Shown here: piece after piece, positions 16,946-25,032 of the stretch
Layout: every line of letters starts with the position of its first letter
Position numbering within the stretch: the stretch's first letter is position 1
DNA from: Ruminococcus sp.
Lineage (GTDB): Bacteria; Bacillota; Clostridia; Lachnospirales; Lachnospiraceae
Assembly (NCBI GenBank): GCA_029258605.1
Contig: JARHYE010000064.1
Coordinates: forward strand, 1 to 35,657
Length of the DNA stretch: 35,657 nucleotides
Direction: 5' to 3'
Program-made: the position numbers and the translations under genes
Notes under the pieces: generated by a model
The model's input: only the letters and a program-made list of their open reading frames with translations
Told to the model about the DNA's origin: nothing
Databases searched by the model: none

Positions 16946-18055
16946 ATGCAAAAGAGAAGATGTTATTTATGTGGTGGAAAATTAGTGAATGGTGTATGCG
17001 TAGAGTGTGGGCTGGACAACAAAAGGAATGATCGAAAATCTTTTCGATTAAATTGTACAACAGCAGAGTTTGCGAAAGATCGAAAGACAACCCATACAAT
17101 AGACACAACGATACAGAAAGAAGAAAAGATTAAGAACCAAGAGGTTTCGAAAGAAAAAAATCAAAATAAAGAACATAAAACAGCAAATGTGTTACAGCAG
17201 CAAACGAAGAAACGTAAGGATGTAAACAAACAGGTTCGTAAAAAAACAAAATCAGCAGTGGAAGGAAAGCAAAAAAGTACTTTTTCCAAAATGATCAAGA
17301 GTATTGTAGCAATTGTCCTTGGTCTAAACCTTATTCCTTTGATTATTGGAGCGTGTATAGAAGGAATTTCCCAGTTCAAGGAAGAAGTAACATATGAGAA
17401 ACACCATGATCAAGAATACAATTTTTATGAAAATGCAAAATATGAGCTATCAAATGAGGGAGAAGTATTTGAGATTGAATTGTCGACTGGAAATTATAAA
17501 GTTGGTGTTCATATACCAGAAGGAATTTATTTACTGGAGAGAACAGAAGGTTCTGGCATTTGTAAAGTAAACGATCAAAAAAATGAAATTCATGCAAACT
17601 GGTGGTTATCTGATTTCGAAGATAGTTTGAAAGATGGAGCGGTTCAATCAGCGGAGGATGTCCGTTTGTATGAAGGCGGATATTTTCAAGTAGGTGATGG
17701 GTTAAAAATTCGCCTGACATCAGAGTGTGCACAAGTCAGTAAAATGATTCCTTTAATTCAAAATCCACTTTCCGAAGAGAAGCATGTGAAAGAGGGAGAG
17801 AACTATACGGCGGGGATAGATTTTCCAGCTGGAATTTATGAGTTTAGATGCGAAAAAACTTATGCATGGATAGAATGTACCTATGAGGAATGTTTAGATA
17901 TTTATTGTGATTCAGAGGACGATGAGGATGGATTTAAAAATGTTTATTTGCCGGAAGGAACGGTTGTGACAGGAGGGGGCGGATCAGGAGTTCTTATTCC
18001 GGAAGATATGATAGAATCAGAGGATTATACTTCCTATTATGTAGATGCGAAATAA
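16946..18055 (+). CDS. Zinc-ribbon, single-pass membrane protein with duplicated extracellular domain
   Basis: I do not recognise a named family for this 369-residue protein. Residues 6-21 form a zinc ribbon (CYLCGGKLVNGVCVEC). Residues 25-115 are a basic, low-complexity linker rich in Lys, Gln and Thr. Residues 117-138 are hydrophobic and look like a membrane segment. The rest contains two similar units: NYKVGVHIPEGIYLLE near 183 and NYTAGIDFPAGIYEFR near 286, each followed by an acidic stretch and a short GGYF- or EGTV-type strand. This suggests a tandem beta-domain outside the cell and the zinc ribbon inside. ATG 16946 is preferred over 16940 because the AGAGGA site is too close to the latter. 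It probably shares a transcript with the S41 protease. Confidence 0.8.
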   Translation: MQKRRCYLCGGKLVNGVCVECGLDNKRNDRKSFRLNCTTAEFAKDRKTTHTIDTTIQKEEKIKNQEVSKEKNQNKEHKTANVLQQQTKKRKDVNKQVRKKTKSAVEGKQKSTFSKMIKSIVAIVLGLNLIPLIIGACIEGISQFKEEVTYEKHHDQEYNFYENAKYELSNEGEVFEIELSTGNYKVGVHIPEGIYLLERTEGSGICKVNDQKNEIHANWWLSDFEDSLKDGAVQSAEDVRLYEGGYFQVGDGLKIRLTSECAQVSKMIPLIQNPLSEEKHVKEGENYTAGIDFPAGIYEFRCEKTYAWIECTYEECLDIYCDSEDDEDGFKNVYLPEGTVVTGGGGSGVLIPEDMIESEDYTSYYVDAK

Positions 18056-18072
18056 TAAAGATGATAAAATTG

Positions 18073-18099
18073 TTAGCACTCTTTTAAAAAGAGTGCTAA
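18073..18099. promoter_or_regulatory. CIRCE operator (HrcA binding site), perfect consensus
   Basis: TTAGCACTC, nine bases, GAGTGCTAA is an exact CIRCE element, the site of the heat-shock repressor HrcA. It ends 7 bases before the -35 box of the htpG promoter. The spacer is itself symmetric, so the whole 27 bases form a 13-base-pair palindrome followed by TTTT, which could also act as a terminator for the upstream gene. Confidence 0.95.
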
Positions 18100-18106
18100 T
18101 TTTGTG

Positions 18107-18135
18107 TTGACTTTTAAAAATTGCTGTATTATTAT
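18107..18135 (+). promoter_or_regulatory. htpG promoter TTGACT-N17-TATTAT
   Basis: The -35 is at 18107-18112 and the -10 at 18130-18135 with an ideal 17-base spacer. It is a housekeeping-sigma promoter just downstream of CIRCE. Confidence 0.85.
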
Positions 18136-18194
18136 ATCTTTTAGGCGAGAAACCGAAGTAATGAAACGCAGATCATAGAAAAGGAGTGTTTATA

Positions 18195-20219
18195 ATGGAA
18201 ACAAGAAAGGGAAATTTATCAATTGATAGTGAAAATATTTTTCCAATCATAAAAAAATGGGTATATTCCGATCATGATATTTTTATGCGTGAGCTCATAT
18301 CAAATGGATGCGATGCAGTTACAAAGTTGAAAAAATTAGACATGATGGGAGAGTATGAACTTCCAGAAGATTATAAAGCAAAGATCCAAGTAATTGTAAA
18401 TCCAGAAGAGAAGACACTGAAATTTATAGATAATGGTCTTGGAATGACAGCAGATGAAGTAGAGGAATACATTACACAGATTGCATTTTCAGGTGCTACA
18501 CAGTTCTTGGAAAAATACAAAGATAAGACGACAGACGATGAAATGATCGGCCATTTTGGACTCGGATTTTATTCCGCTTTTATGGTTGCAGATGAAGTTC
18601 AGATCGATACTTTGTCCTACAAAGAGGGTTCTAAATCCGTACACTGGGTAAGCGAAGGCGGAACAGAGTATGAGATGCAAGAAGGAAATAGAGAAGAAGT
18701 AGGAACAGAAATTACTTTATTCTTAAACGAAGAAAGTCTTGAATTTGCAAATGAATATAGAGCAAGAGAAGTGATCGAAAAATACTGTTCTTTCATGCCA
18801 GTAGAAATTTTCTTGTCAAAAGCAAGTGCAGATACAGAGTATGAAGTAGTTGATGAAGCAGATTTATTAGATACAGATGAGGTAGTAGAACATATTACAG
18901 AAGAGCCAAAGGAAGGGGAAGAAGGAGAACCAAAACAAAAAGCAAAAATTGTAAAACGTCCAGTTTCTCTTAGTGATACACATCCACTTTGGACAAAAAA
19001 TCCAAGCGAATGCACAAAGGAAGAGTATATTGAATTCTACCGCAAAGTATTTATGGATTATAAGGAGCCATTGTTCTGGATTCACTTAAATATGGATTAT
19101 CCATTCAATTTAAAGGGAATTCTTTACTTCCCAAAAATCAATACAGAATATGATTCCATTGAAGGAACAATTAAGCTGTATAACAACCAAGTGTTTATTG
19201 CTGATAACATCAAAGAAGTAATTCCAGAATTCTTGATGGTTTTAAAGGGTGTAATCGATTGTCCAGACCTTCCATTGAATGTATCAAGAAGTGCGCTTCA
19301 AAATGATGGATTTGTAAATAAAGTTGCAGATTACATTTCCAAGAAAGTTGCAGATAAACTCAATGGAATGTTTAAGAATGACAGAGAAAATTACGAAAAG
19401 TATTGGGATGACATTTCTCCATTTATCAAATTTGGATGTTTAAAGGATGAAAAGTTCGGAAAGAAAATCGAAAAATCAATCTTATTCAAAAATCTAGATC
19501 ATAAGTATCTTACTTTAGAGGATTGCATCCTTGCAAATGGTGGATCTTTAGAAGAAAAGACAGAAGAAACAAAAGAGCAGGAAACAAGCGATCAAGAAAA
19601 AGAAGAGAAGAAGACTAATATTTTCTATGTTACAGATGAACTTCAGCAGAGCCAGTACATTAATATGTTTAAGGCCCAAGGACAAGATGCGGTCATCTTA
19701 AAACATAACATTGATTCTGCATTTATCACATATTTGGAACAACGGAATGAAACAATTAGCTTCCAGAGAATTGATGCCGATGTTCACGAATCACTAAAAT
19801 CAGATGTGAGTGAGGAAGAAAAAGAAGAATTTGCAAAGACAGCAGATTCGCTTGTGGAAATATTTAGAAAAGAGTTGGGTAACGAACAACTGGATGTGAA
19901 GGTCGAAAAACTAAAAGATGAGAATATTGCATCAATGGCAGTTTTATCCGAACAGTCACGACGTATGGAAGAAATGATGAGAATGTACGGAATGGGTGCG
20001 ATGGATCCAGGAATGTTTGGAAGTCAGGTTACATTCATTCTCAATGCAGACCATCCATTGGTTAAATTTGTTGTGGAACACAAGGAAAATGAAAATGTTT
20101 CCATCATTTGTAAACAGCTGTATGATCTTGCGATGATGGCACATAAACCATTGAGTTCAGAAGAGATGACAGCATTTGTGAAACGAAGCAATGACATTAT
20201 GCTGATGCTTACAAAATAA
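18195..20219 (+). CDS. htpG: HtpG, bacterial Hsp90 chaperone
   Basis: HtpG is a cytosolic ATP-dependent chaperone. The N-terminal GHKL ATPase domain shows ELISNGCDAVTKLK, FIDNGLGMTADEV and GHFGLGFYSAFMVAD. The middle domain shows KGILYFPKIN and LPLNVSRSALQND; the C-terminal dimerisation domain ends the protein. At 674 residues it is about 50 longer than E. coli HtpG. The extra length is mainly two acidic low-complexity stretches, near 213-248 (between the first two domains) and 452-473. AAGGAG precedes ATG 18195, which I choose over the track's 18186. A CIRCE element upstream implies HrcA control. It stands alone between a promoter and a bidirectional terminator. Confidence 0.97.
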   Translation: METRKGNLSIDSENIFPIIKKWVYSDHDIFMRELISNGCDAVTKLKKLDMMGEYELPEDYKAKIQVIVNPEEKTLKFIDNGLGMTADEVEEYITQIAFSGATQFLEKYKDKTTDDEMIGHFGLGFYSAFMVADEVQIDTLSYKEGSKSVHWVSEGGTEYEMQEGNREEVGTEITLFLNEESLEFANEYRAREVIEKYCSFMPVEIFLSKASADTEYEVVDEADLLDTDEVVEHITEEPKEGEEGEPKQKAKIVKRPVSLSDTHPLWTKNPSECTKEEYIEFYRKVFMDYKEPLFWIHLNMDYPFNLKGILYFPKINTEYDSIEGTIKLYNNQVFIADNIKEVIPEFLMVLKGVIDCPDLPLNVSRSALQNDGFVNKVADYISKKVADKLNGMFKNDRENYEKYWDDISPFIKFGCLKDEKFGKKIEKSILFKNLDHKYLTLEDCILANGGSLEEKTEETKEQETSDQEKEEKKTNIFYVTDELQQSQYINMFKAQGQDAVILKHNIDSAFITYLEQRNETISFQRIDADVHESLKSDVSEEEKEEFAKTADSLVEIFRKELGNEQLDVKVEKLKDENIASMAVLSEQSRRMEEMMRMYGMGAMDPGMFGSQVTFILNADHPLVKFVVEHKENENVSIICKQLYDLAMMAHKPLSSEEMTAFVKRSNDIMLMLTK

Positions 20220-20226
20220 ATAACAT

Positions 20227-20298
20227 AAAAAAGTCAGACCCTATGCAAGTAGGATTCAGAATGTTCTGAAGAAACTTAGCAAGGGCCTGGCTTTTTTT
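20227..20298. terminator. Bidirectional terminator between htpG and the convergent DUF5721-like gene
   Basis: GTCAGACCCT pairs with AGGGCCTGGC (one mismatch, one wobble), flanked by six A on the left and seven T on the right, so it can stop transcription in both directions. Within the long loop, AAGT/ACTT and TTCAGAA/TTCTGAA form further nested stems, making an extended hairpin. Confidence 0.88.
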
Positions 20299-20304
20299 CT
20301 GTCA

Positions 20305-20787
20305 TCATAGATCAAAAGGAATTTCTTTTTCACTGAAAAATTTTAGCATGGTTTGATCCCAAATATGTTCTAAGGATTTATCTAATGTAAAAAGTTTCAA
20401 GGAAGTTCCTGTAGTACAGCGAAGGCAGGTGCCATCATAGTAAATGTTGAGATAGCAGCCTTGTACCTGATCGGCTTGAAAATCTAGATTATGATTGGAA
20501 ATCAGTGATTTTGTTTGTTCGTTCGGAAGACGAAAAATAAATTTAAAGCTTAAAGGGGTGCGTTTTCCTCGAATCAAACGAAAACAATAGTCACGGAGAG
20601 TACTCCAAGAGGAATATTCTAGGAGCATGTCTTCTTCAGGGAAAAAAGCTTTTTGAATGTATCCATCAATCTTAAAAGTATTAAAGGTAACAATTTCCCC
20701 CTCAATGAATTGAAATTGATCAAAAGTATCGGATAACAATAAGTGAGACATAAACGTTTTTACACTTGTTATCTGTAATGAAATCAT
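20305..20787 (-). CDS. DUF5721-like protein of unknown function
   Basis: This 160-residue soluble protein begins MISLQITSVKTFMSHLLLSDTFDQF and contains FNTFKIDGYIQKAFF and RGKRTPLSFKFIFRL. From memory these match the Lachnospiraceae family DUF5721, for which I know no function. There is no signal peptide, membrane segment or recognisable catalytic motif. The start is set by GGAGG about 7 bases before the ATG. It is a single-gene minus-strand unit facing htpG. TGATACAAT (minus strand, near 20821-20829) is a likely extended -10 box. It ends at a shared terminator. Confidence 0.7.
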   Translation of the reverse strand: MISLQITSVKTFMSHLLLSDTFDQFQFIEGEIVTFNTFKIDGYIQKAFFPEEDMLLEYSSWSTLRDYCFRLIRGKRTPLSFKFIFRLPNEQTKSLISNHNLDFQADQVQGCYLNIYYDGTCLRCTTGTSLKLFTLDKSLEHIWDQTMLKFFSEKEIPFDL

Positions 20788-20820
20788 AAATGAACCTCCG
20801 ATGTAATAAAAACTGTTCTT

Positions 20821-20829
20821 ATTGTATCA
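20821..20829 (-). promoter_or_regulatory. Extended -10 element for the DUF5721-like gene
   Basis: On the minus strand the sequence reads TGATACAAT, an extended -10 box, about 35 bases before the start codon. No good -35 is visible. Confidence 0.45.
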
Positions 20830-20894
20830 TATTTTGAGAGAAACAAATAGTAAAAAGAAAATGAAAGATTAAGAGTATTTTAAGAATATGAATA

Positions 20895-20923
20895 TTGGCG
20901 GAATTTGTCGAATATAGTATAAT
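20895..20923 (+). promoter_or_regulatory. Promoter TTGGCG-N17-TATAAT for the polysaccharide deacetylase
   Basis: The -35 (20895-20900) and a perfect -10 (20918-20923) are separated by 17 bases, about 55 bases upstream of the start codon at 20978. Confidence 0.75.
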
Positions 20924-20977
20924 AAATCTGCAAAGGTCTAAAAATAGTTATTGGGTATTTGGAAAGCAGGTTGAAAG

Positions 20978-22237
20978 ATGAAAAAAAAGAAAAAACGACA
21001 TTTTAGACGATCGAAAAGAGGAATTAGAACGAAATATATATATTTGACTGTGATTTTATGTGTGTTCGTATTTTTTGGATGTATGCTGTTTGTGGGGAGA
21101 GGAGCAAAGAGCAAAAATTATGATGCCAAGCGCGTTCGAACAAATCAAAGTGTGGCATTTTATCCAAGAGAGACGAAGAACACTGGAAAGATATTTGCGG
21201 AGAAGTTATGTGAAACTGGAAAGAAAAAATCTGTATATGATTATAAGACCTATAAAATGAACAATTATTATTGTTATGACTATGGTAATAATCGTACCTT
21301 ATTTGTAGATCAAAATTACAAGGAGCCGCGCTTAAAAGAATTGAGCGATAAAGGAAAGATGATGATTTCAGATTATTTGCGATATACAATGAAATCAGAA
21401 GGAAGACAAGAGGCTTATACAGCGGATTTTTTGGAGGAGACGTATTATACAAATATTAAAGAAGAGGATTTTCAATATCACTTTAACAGAGAATCGTTTG
21501 TATGCCAGTTTGAAAAGTACAATACAAAGATAGAAATACCACTAAAATATATTGCAAAAGAATTGGGACTGGATTTGGGAATTCCACAGGAAAAATATAA
21601 AAAACCTATTTATATAGACCCAAATCGTCCAATGGTAGCTTTGACATTTGATGATGGCCCGAGTTTGAACTCAGATTATACAGACAAGATTTTAAATGAG
21701 TTATACAAATATGATGCCAATGCGACATTTTATGTGGTTGGACGATCTCTTAGTGAGTCTACAGCTCCAGTAATTCAAAAAGGAATAGACTTGGGAAATC
21801 AGTACGGATCTCATTCACAGACCCATGCAAACCTTGTAAAATTGAACGAAGACCAGATGTATCAAGAAATTATGGGGGTTAGTGATTTCTTTCAGGAACA
21901 CTTTGATTACAAAGTGACCTCTTATCGCCCACCATATGGAAGTTACAATGAAAAGGTTGACCAAACGATTCCACTTCCTGCAATCTTGTGGAATGTGGAT
22001 AGTAGTGACTGGGAATCTAAAAATACAGAGGCTATTTTGTCTAAAGTGATTTCAGGAACAACAGATAAAAGTGTTGTTTTATTACATGATATTCATGAAA
22101 CTTCAATGAAAGCAGTTGTTGATGGTAAAATGATCAAAACGTTGATTGATCAAGGGTATCAATTGGTAACTATAGATGAATTGGCAAAAGTTGAGGGAGT
22201 AGAACTTGTTCAGGGAGTTCATTTTTGCTGGGATTAG
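20978..22237 (+). CDS. Membrane-anchored polysaccharide deacetylase (PgdA/PdaC-like)
   Basis: The 419-residue protein has a very basic cytoplasmic N terminus, a membrane anchor at about residues 20-40, an extracellular region (about 60-205) whose end resembles the DUF3298-type domain of PdaC-like enzymes, and a C-terminal NodB domain. NodB motifs are complete: TFDDGP with metal-binding Asp226, HSQTH (His279, His283), RPPYG (317-321), NVDSSDW and LLHD (368-371). Such enzymes remove N-acetyl groups from peptidoglycan or other surface glycans and often confer lysozyme resistance; the exact substrate is not visible. It has its own promoter. An O-acylation-type cassette with a separate promoter starts 82 bases later on the same strand. 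Confidence 0.92.
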   Translation: MKKKKKRHFRRSKRGIRTKYIYLTVILCVFVFFGCMLFVGRGAKSKNYDAKRVRTNQSVAFYPRETKNTGKIFAEKLCETGKKKSVYDYKTYKMNNYYCYDYGNNRTLFVDQNYKEPRLKELSDKGKMMISDYLRYTMKSEGRQEAYTADFLEETYYTNIKEEDFQYHFNRESFVCQFEKYNTKIEIPLKYIAKELGLDLGIPQEKYKKPIYIDPNRPMVALTFDDGPSLNSDYTDKILNELYKYDANATFYVVGRSLSESTAPVIQKGIDLGNQYGSHSQTHANLVKLNEDQMYQEIMGVSDFFQEHFDYKVTSYRPPYGSYNEKVDQTIPLPAILWNVDSSDWESKNTEAILSKVISGTTDKSVVLLHDIHETSMKAVVDGKMIKTLIDQGYQLVTIDELAKVEGVELVQGVHFCWD

Positions 22238-22248
22238 ATTGCAGAATA

Positions 22249-22277
22249 TTGACTTTTAGAATTAAAAAAAGTATCAT
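22249..22277 (+). promoter_or_regulatory. Promoter TTGACT-N17-TATCAT for the SGNH/MBOAT cassette
   Basis: The -35 (22249-22254) and -10 (22272-22277) are 17 bases apart. The predicted leader then contains a small perfect hairpin, CTATAA-GGGG-TTATAG (22293-22308), just before the ribosome binding site. Confidence 0.75.
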
Positions 22278-22319
22278 AAATGGTGCTGGAGACTATAAGG
22301 GGTTATAGAAAGGTAAATT

Positions 22320-23078
22320 TTGATGAGAAAAGTAAATAAAAGGAAAAAAACGCTATATATAAGAGGGGCAGTCGGAGTATCGGCGATCGCTCTTCTTATT
22401 GTGCTCGGAATTGGAAAATTTCGAAATAAAAAAGTAGATACAACAGACGGATTATTATATATAGAGCAGGCAGCCGCGTCCGATATTTCAGCCATTGAAA
22501 AGAAGATTCAAGAAATTGAACGAGCGGAAGGAAGCCCGGAAAAGGAAGCGAATAATTATAAGGCGGTCTTTCAAAATGCAGTGATCATGGGAGATTCTAT
22601 TACAGAAGGAATGGTGGAGTATGATATTTTAGATCCTTCTAGTGTGGTGGCTAAAATAGGAAGTTCTGTGATGGATTTAGAAGATCAGATTGAAACGGTA
22701 CAGAAAATTAATCCACAAATTATTTTTCTTGCGTATGGTATGAATGATGTTCGAACAACCAATGGACATGCCGAAGTATTTGGAGAAAGCTATGAAAAAC
22801 TGTTAAATGAGTTAAAGAAAAAAGTGCCAAATGCAAGAATTTTTGTAAATTCTATTTTCCCAGTTCAAAATAAGGTTGTAGAAGAAATGCCGGAATACAA
22901 CTCATTAAATAAATACAACAAACAACTTGAGAAGTTATGTGATAAATATCAATTAACGTTTATTGATAATACATCCTTAGTTTCTGAAGATGACTACGAG
23001 CCAGATGGGATTCATTTAAAAGCGTCCTTTTATCCGTACTGGCTAGATCATATGGCGGAGGTGTCTGCGTTATGGTAG
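22320..23078 (+). CDS. Membrane-anchored SGNH/GDSL-type esterase or acyltransferase
   Basis: The 252-residue protein has a basic N terminus and one membrane segment (about residues 15-32), so the catalytic domain is outside. SGNH blocks are present: GDSIT with nucleophile Ser93, a Gly in the KIGSSVMD block, GMND with Asn142, and DGIH with Asp229 and His232. These proteins hydrolyse or transfer acyl esters on glycans. The position just before DUF4358 and MBOAT genes suggests it adds or removes the acyl group that the MBOAT protein exports. It could start at ATG 22320 or 22323; AAAGG is the ribosome site. It overlaps the next gene by 7 bases. Confidence 0.88.
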   Translation: MMRKVNKRKKTLYIRGAVGVSAIALLIVLGIGKFRNKKVDTTDGLLYIEQAAASDISAIEKKIQEIERAEGSPEKEANNYKAVFQNAVIMGDSITEGMVEYDILDPSSVVAKIGSSVMDLEDQIETVQKINPQIIFLAYGMNDVRTTNGHAEVFGESYEKLLNELKKKVPNARIFVNSIFPVQNKVVEEMPEYNSLNKYNKQLEKLCDKYQLTFIDNTSLVSEDDYEPDGIHLKASFYPYWLDHMAEVSALW

Positions 23079-23590
23079 AACAATATAAAACAACTGATGA
23101 AGGTAAACAAAATAGACACTATAGTGTAAGCGAGATCATGAAGTATGTGATTGTAGCAGTTATCGTGATATACGTTGCGTTTCTTTTAAATTTTTCAAGT
23201 GGAAGTAGTAAGAGTTTTGAAGAAGTTAAAAAACCAGTAGAAGCAGCGATAAATACTAAAAAATTACAAGATGCGGGTATTCAGGGCCTGAAAAGATTTT
23301 ATTCTTTAAATGCGGCAGATTATGAAGGAGTTTTGTTTTATAACTCGAAGTTTAATTTATCTGCAGCAGAAGTACTGCTAATTAAAGTAAAAGAAGAAGA
23401 TCAGATTCATCAAGTTGTGGAAGCAATTGAAAAGAAAATAGAAAGTAGAAAAAATGACTTTGAAGGATATGCTCCACAGGAAGTGAAATATTTAGATGCA
23501 GCACAGATTTCAGTCAGGGGGAAATTTATATTCTTGTCAGTAGGGGAACAAGCGGACAAGTATAAAGAAATTTTTTCAAAAAGTTTATAA
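23072..23590 (+). CDS. DUF4358-family membrane-anchored protein
   Basis: The 172-residue protein has a short cytoplasmic tail, one membrane segment (IMKYVIVAVIVIYVAFLLNF, about residues 23-43) and an extracellular domain of about 125 residues. LKRFYSLNAADYEGVLFYN and the later VRGKFIFLSVG match what I remember of DUF4358, a clostridial family of unknown function. No catalytic residues stand out. Its start overlaps the SGNH stop and the MBOAT gene begins 21 bases later, so it is embedded in the cassette. It probably acts with these enzymes outside the membrane, as an adaptor or substrate-holding partner; that role is inferred from position only. Confidence 0.8.
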   Translation: MVEQYKTTDEGKQNRHYSVSEIMKYVIVAVIVIYVAFLLNFSSGSSKSFEEVKKPVEAAINTKKLQDAGIQGLKRFYSLNAADYEGVLFYNSKFNLSAAEVLLIKVKEEDQIHQVVEAIEKKIESRKNDFEGYAPQEVKYLDAAQISVRGKFIFLSVGEQADKYKEIFSKSL

Positions 23591-23611
23591 TATAAGGGGA
23601 GAAAATTAATA

Positions 23612-25024
23612 ATGTTATTTAGCAGTCTTACATTTTTAATGGTTTTCCTGCCATGCACACTGGCACTTTATTATGTTGTTCCAGACAGATTTAAAAATAT
23701 GATTATGCTCATTGCAAGTCTTATTTTTTACGCATGGGGTGAACCTGTATACATTATACTTATGATGCTTTCCATAGCATTAAATTATGTTTGTGGTATT
23801 AATTTAGGGGAAAAAGAAGATGATCCGGCAGCAAAAAAGAAAAGTCTTATTTTTGCGGTTGTAATTAACCTTCTAATATTAGGGTTTTTTAAATATTATG
23901 GTTTTTTTGTGGAGAGTATCAACAGTATACTTCCAGTGGATCTTCCATATAAAGAGTTGCCACTGCCAATTGGAATTTCTTTTTATACATTCCAGGCAGT
24001 ATCGTATATTGTAGATGTATACAGAGGAAATGCGAAAGTGCAGAGGAATTTCTTGAATTTCGCATTGTATATTTGTATGTTTCCACAATTAATAGCAGGT
24101 CCGATTGTTCGTTATGTAGATATTGAAATACAATTAAGAAAAAGAGAACTTAGCATTAATAAATTTGGAAATGGAGTGAAAATATTTATTATTGGTCTTG
24201 CTAAAAAAGTTGTTTTAGCGAATTGTACAGGTGCTATATTTAATGAAATTATAGGATTGCAGATGGGAAGTTTCTCGGTATTGACTGCATGGGTCGGATG
24301 TATTTCTTATGCATTCCAGATCTATTTTGATTTCAGTGGGTATTCAGATATGGCAGTAGGACTTGGTAGAATGTTTGGATTCGAATTTCGAAAGAACTTT
24401 GATTATCCGTATGTTTCTAAGAGCATTACGGAATTTTGGAGACGATGGCACATCTCGCTTAGTACATGGTTTAAGGAATATGTTTATATTCCACTTGGGG
24501 GAAATCGCTTTGGAAAGGCAAGACAGATTGAAAATATTTTAATTGTCTGGATGCTTACAGGAATGTGGCATGGAGCGGCCTGGAACTTTATTTTTTGGGG
24601 ATTATACTATGGAATCCTACTTATTCTTGAAAAATTTGTATGGGGAGATAAGATTCAAAAATTGCCAGAGTTCTTCCAGCATTTGTATGCAATTATAGGG
24701 ATTCTGATTGGCTGGGTATTTTTCTTTAGTCCGAACGTTGGATATGCATTTGACTATATAGGAACGATGTTTGGCATTGGTGGAAGTGGTGTTTTTGATG
24801 GACAAGGATTTTTCTTCCTGTTCTCTAACTATTTATTGTATGTAATTGCTGTGCTTGGATCATGCGCATTTGGGGCAGAGTTATTAAATACAATAGCAAG
24901 AAGAATAAGAAATGGAAAAGTACGTACCCTTGTGATAGGAATTTCTTATATCGTATTACTTTTTGTAACGTTAGCATACCTTGTAACGGAATCATTTAAT
25001 CCGTTTTTATATTTTAGATTCTAG
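23612..25024 (+). CDS. MBOAT-family membrane O-acyltransferase (AlgI/PatA-like)
   Basis: This 470-residue polytopic membrane protein moves or transfers acyl groups across the cytoplasmic membrane, as AlgI, PatA and DltB do. Family marks include PLPIGISFYTFQAVSYIVDVYRG, FPQLIAGPIVRY, FDFSGYSDMAVGLGRMFGF, FWRRWHISLSTWFKEYVYIPLGG and TGMWHGAAWNFIFWG with the conserved His320. The C terminus ends FNPFLYFRF, as in the AlgI branch. AGGGGAG precedes the ATG. It lies between DUF4358 and a DHHW gene. No dltA or dltC gene is present, so D-alanylation by this set is unlikely and acetylation of a polymer is the better guess. Confidence 0.95.
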   Translation: MLFSSLTFLMVFLPCTLALYYVVPDRFKNMIMLIASLIFYAWGEPVYIILMMLSIALNYVCGINLGEKEDDPAAKKKSLIFAVVINLLILGFFKYYGFFVESINSILPVDLPYKELPLPIGISFYTFQAVSYIVDVYRGNAKVQRNFLNFALYICMFPQLIAGPIVRYVDIEIQLRKRELSINKFGNGVKIFIIGLAKKVVLANCTGAIFNEIIGLQMGSFSVLTAWVGCISYAFQIYFDFSGYSDMAVGLGRMFGFEFRKNFDYPYVSKSITEFWRRWHISLSTWFKEYVYIPLGGNRFGKARQIENILIVWMLTGMWHGAAWNFIFWGLYYGILLILEKFVWGDKIQKLPEFFQHLYAIIGILIGWVFFFSPNVGYAFDYIGTMFGIGGSGVFDGQGFFFLFSNYLLYVIAVLGSCAFGAELLNTIARRIRNGKVRTLVIGISYIVLLFVTLAYLVTESFNPFLYFRF

Positions 25025-25032
25025 GTGGAAGT

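Noticed and set aside
18617-19015. 132-residue minus-strand ORF opposite htpG
   Set aside because: It is a shadow of the htpG frame, has no family signature and is very rich in Ser and Phe, as expected from antisense of Lys/Glu-rich coding DNA.
21024-21452. 142-residue minus-strand ORF opposite the deacetylase
   Set aside because: It is antisense to a well-supported gene, with no recognisable domain or ribosome site.
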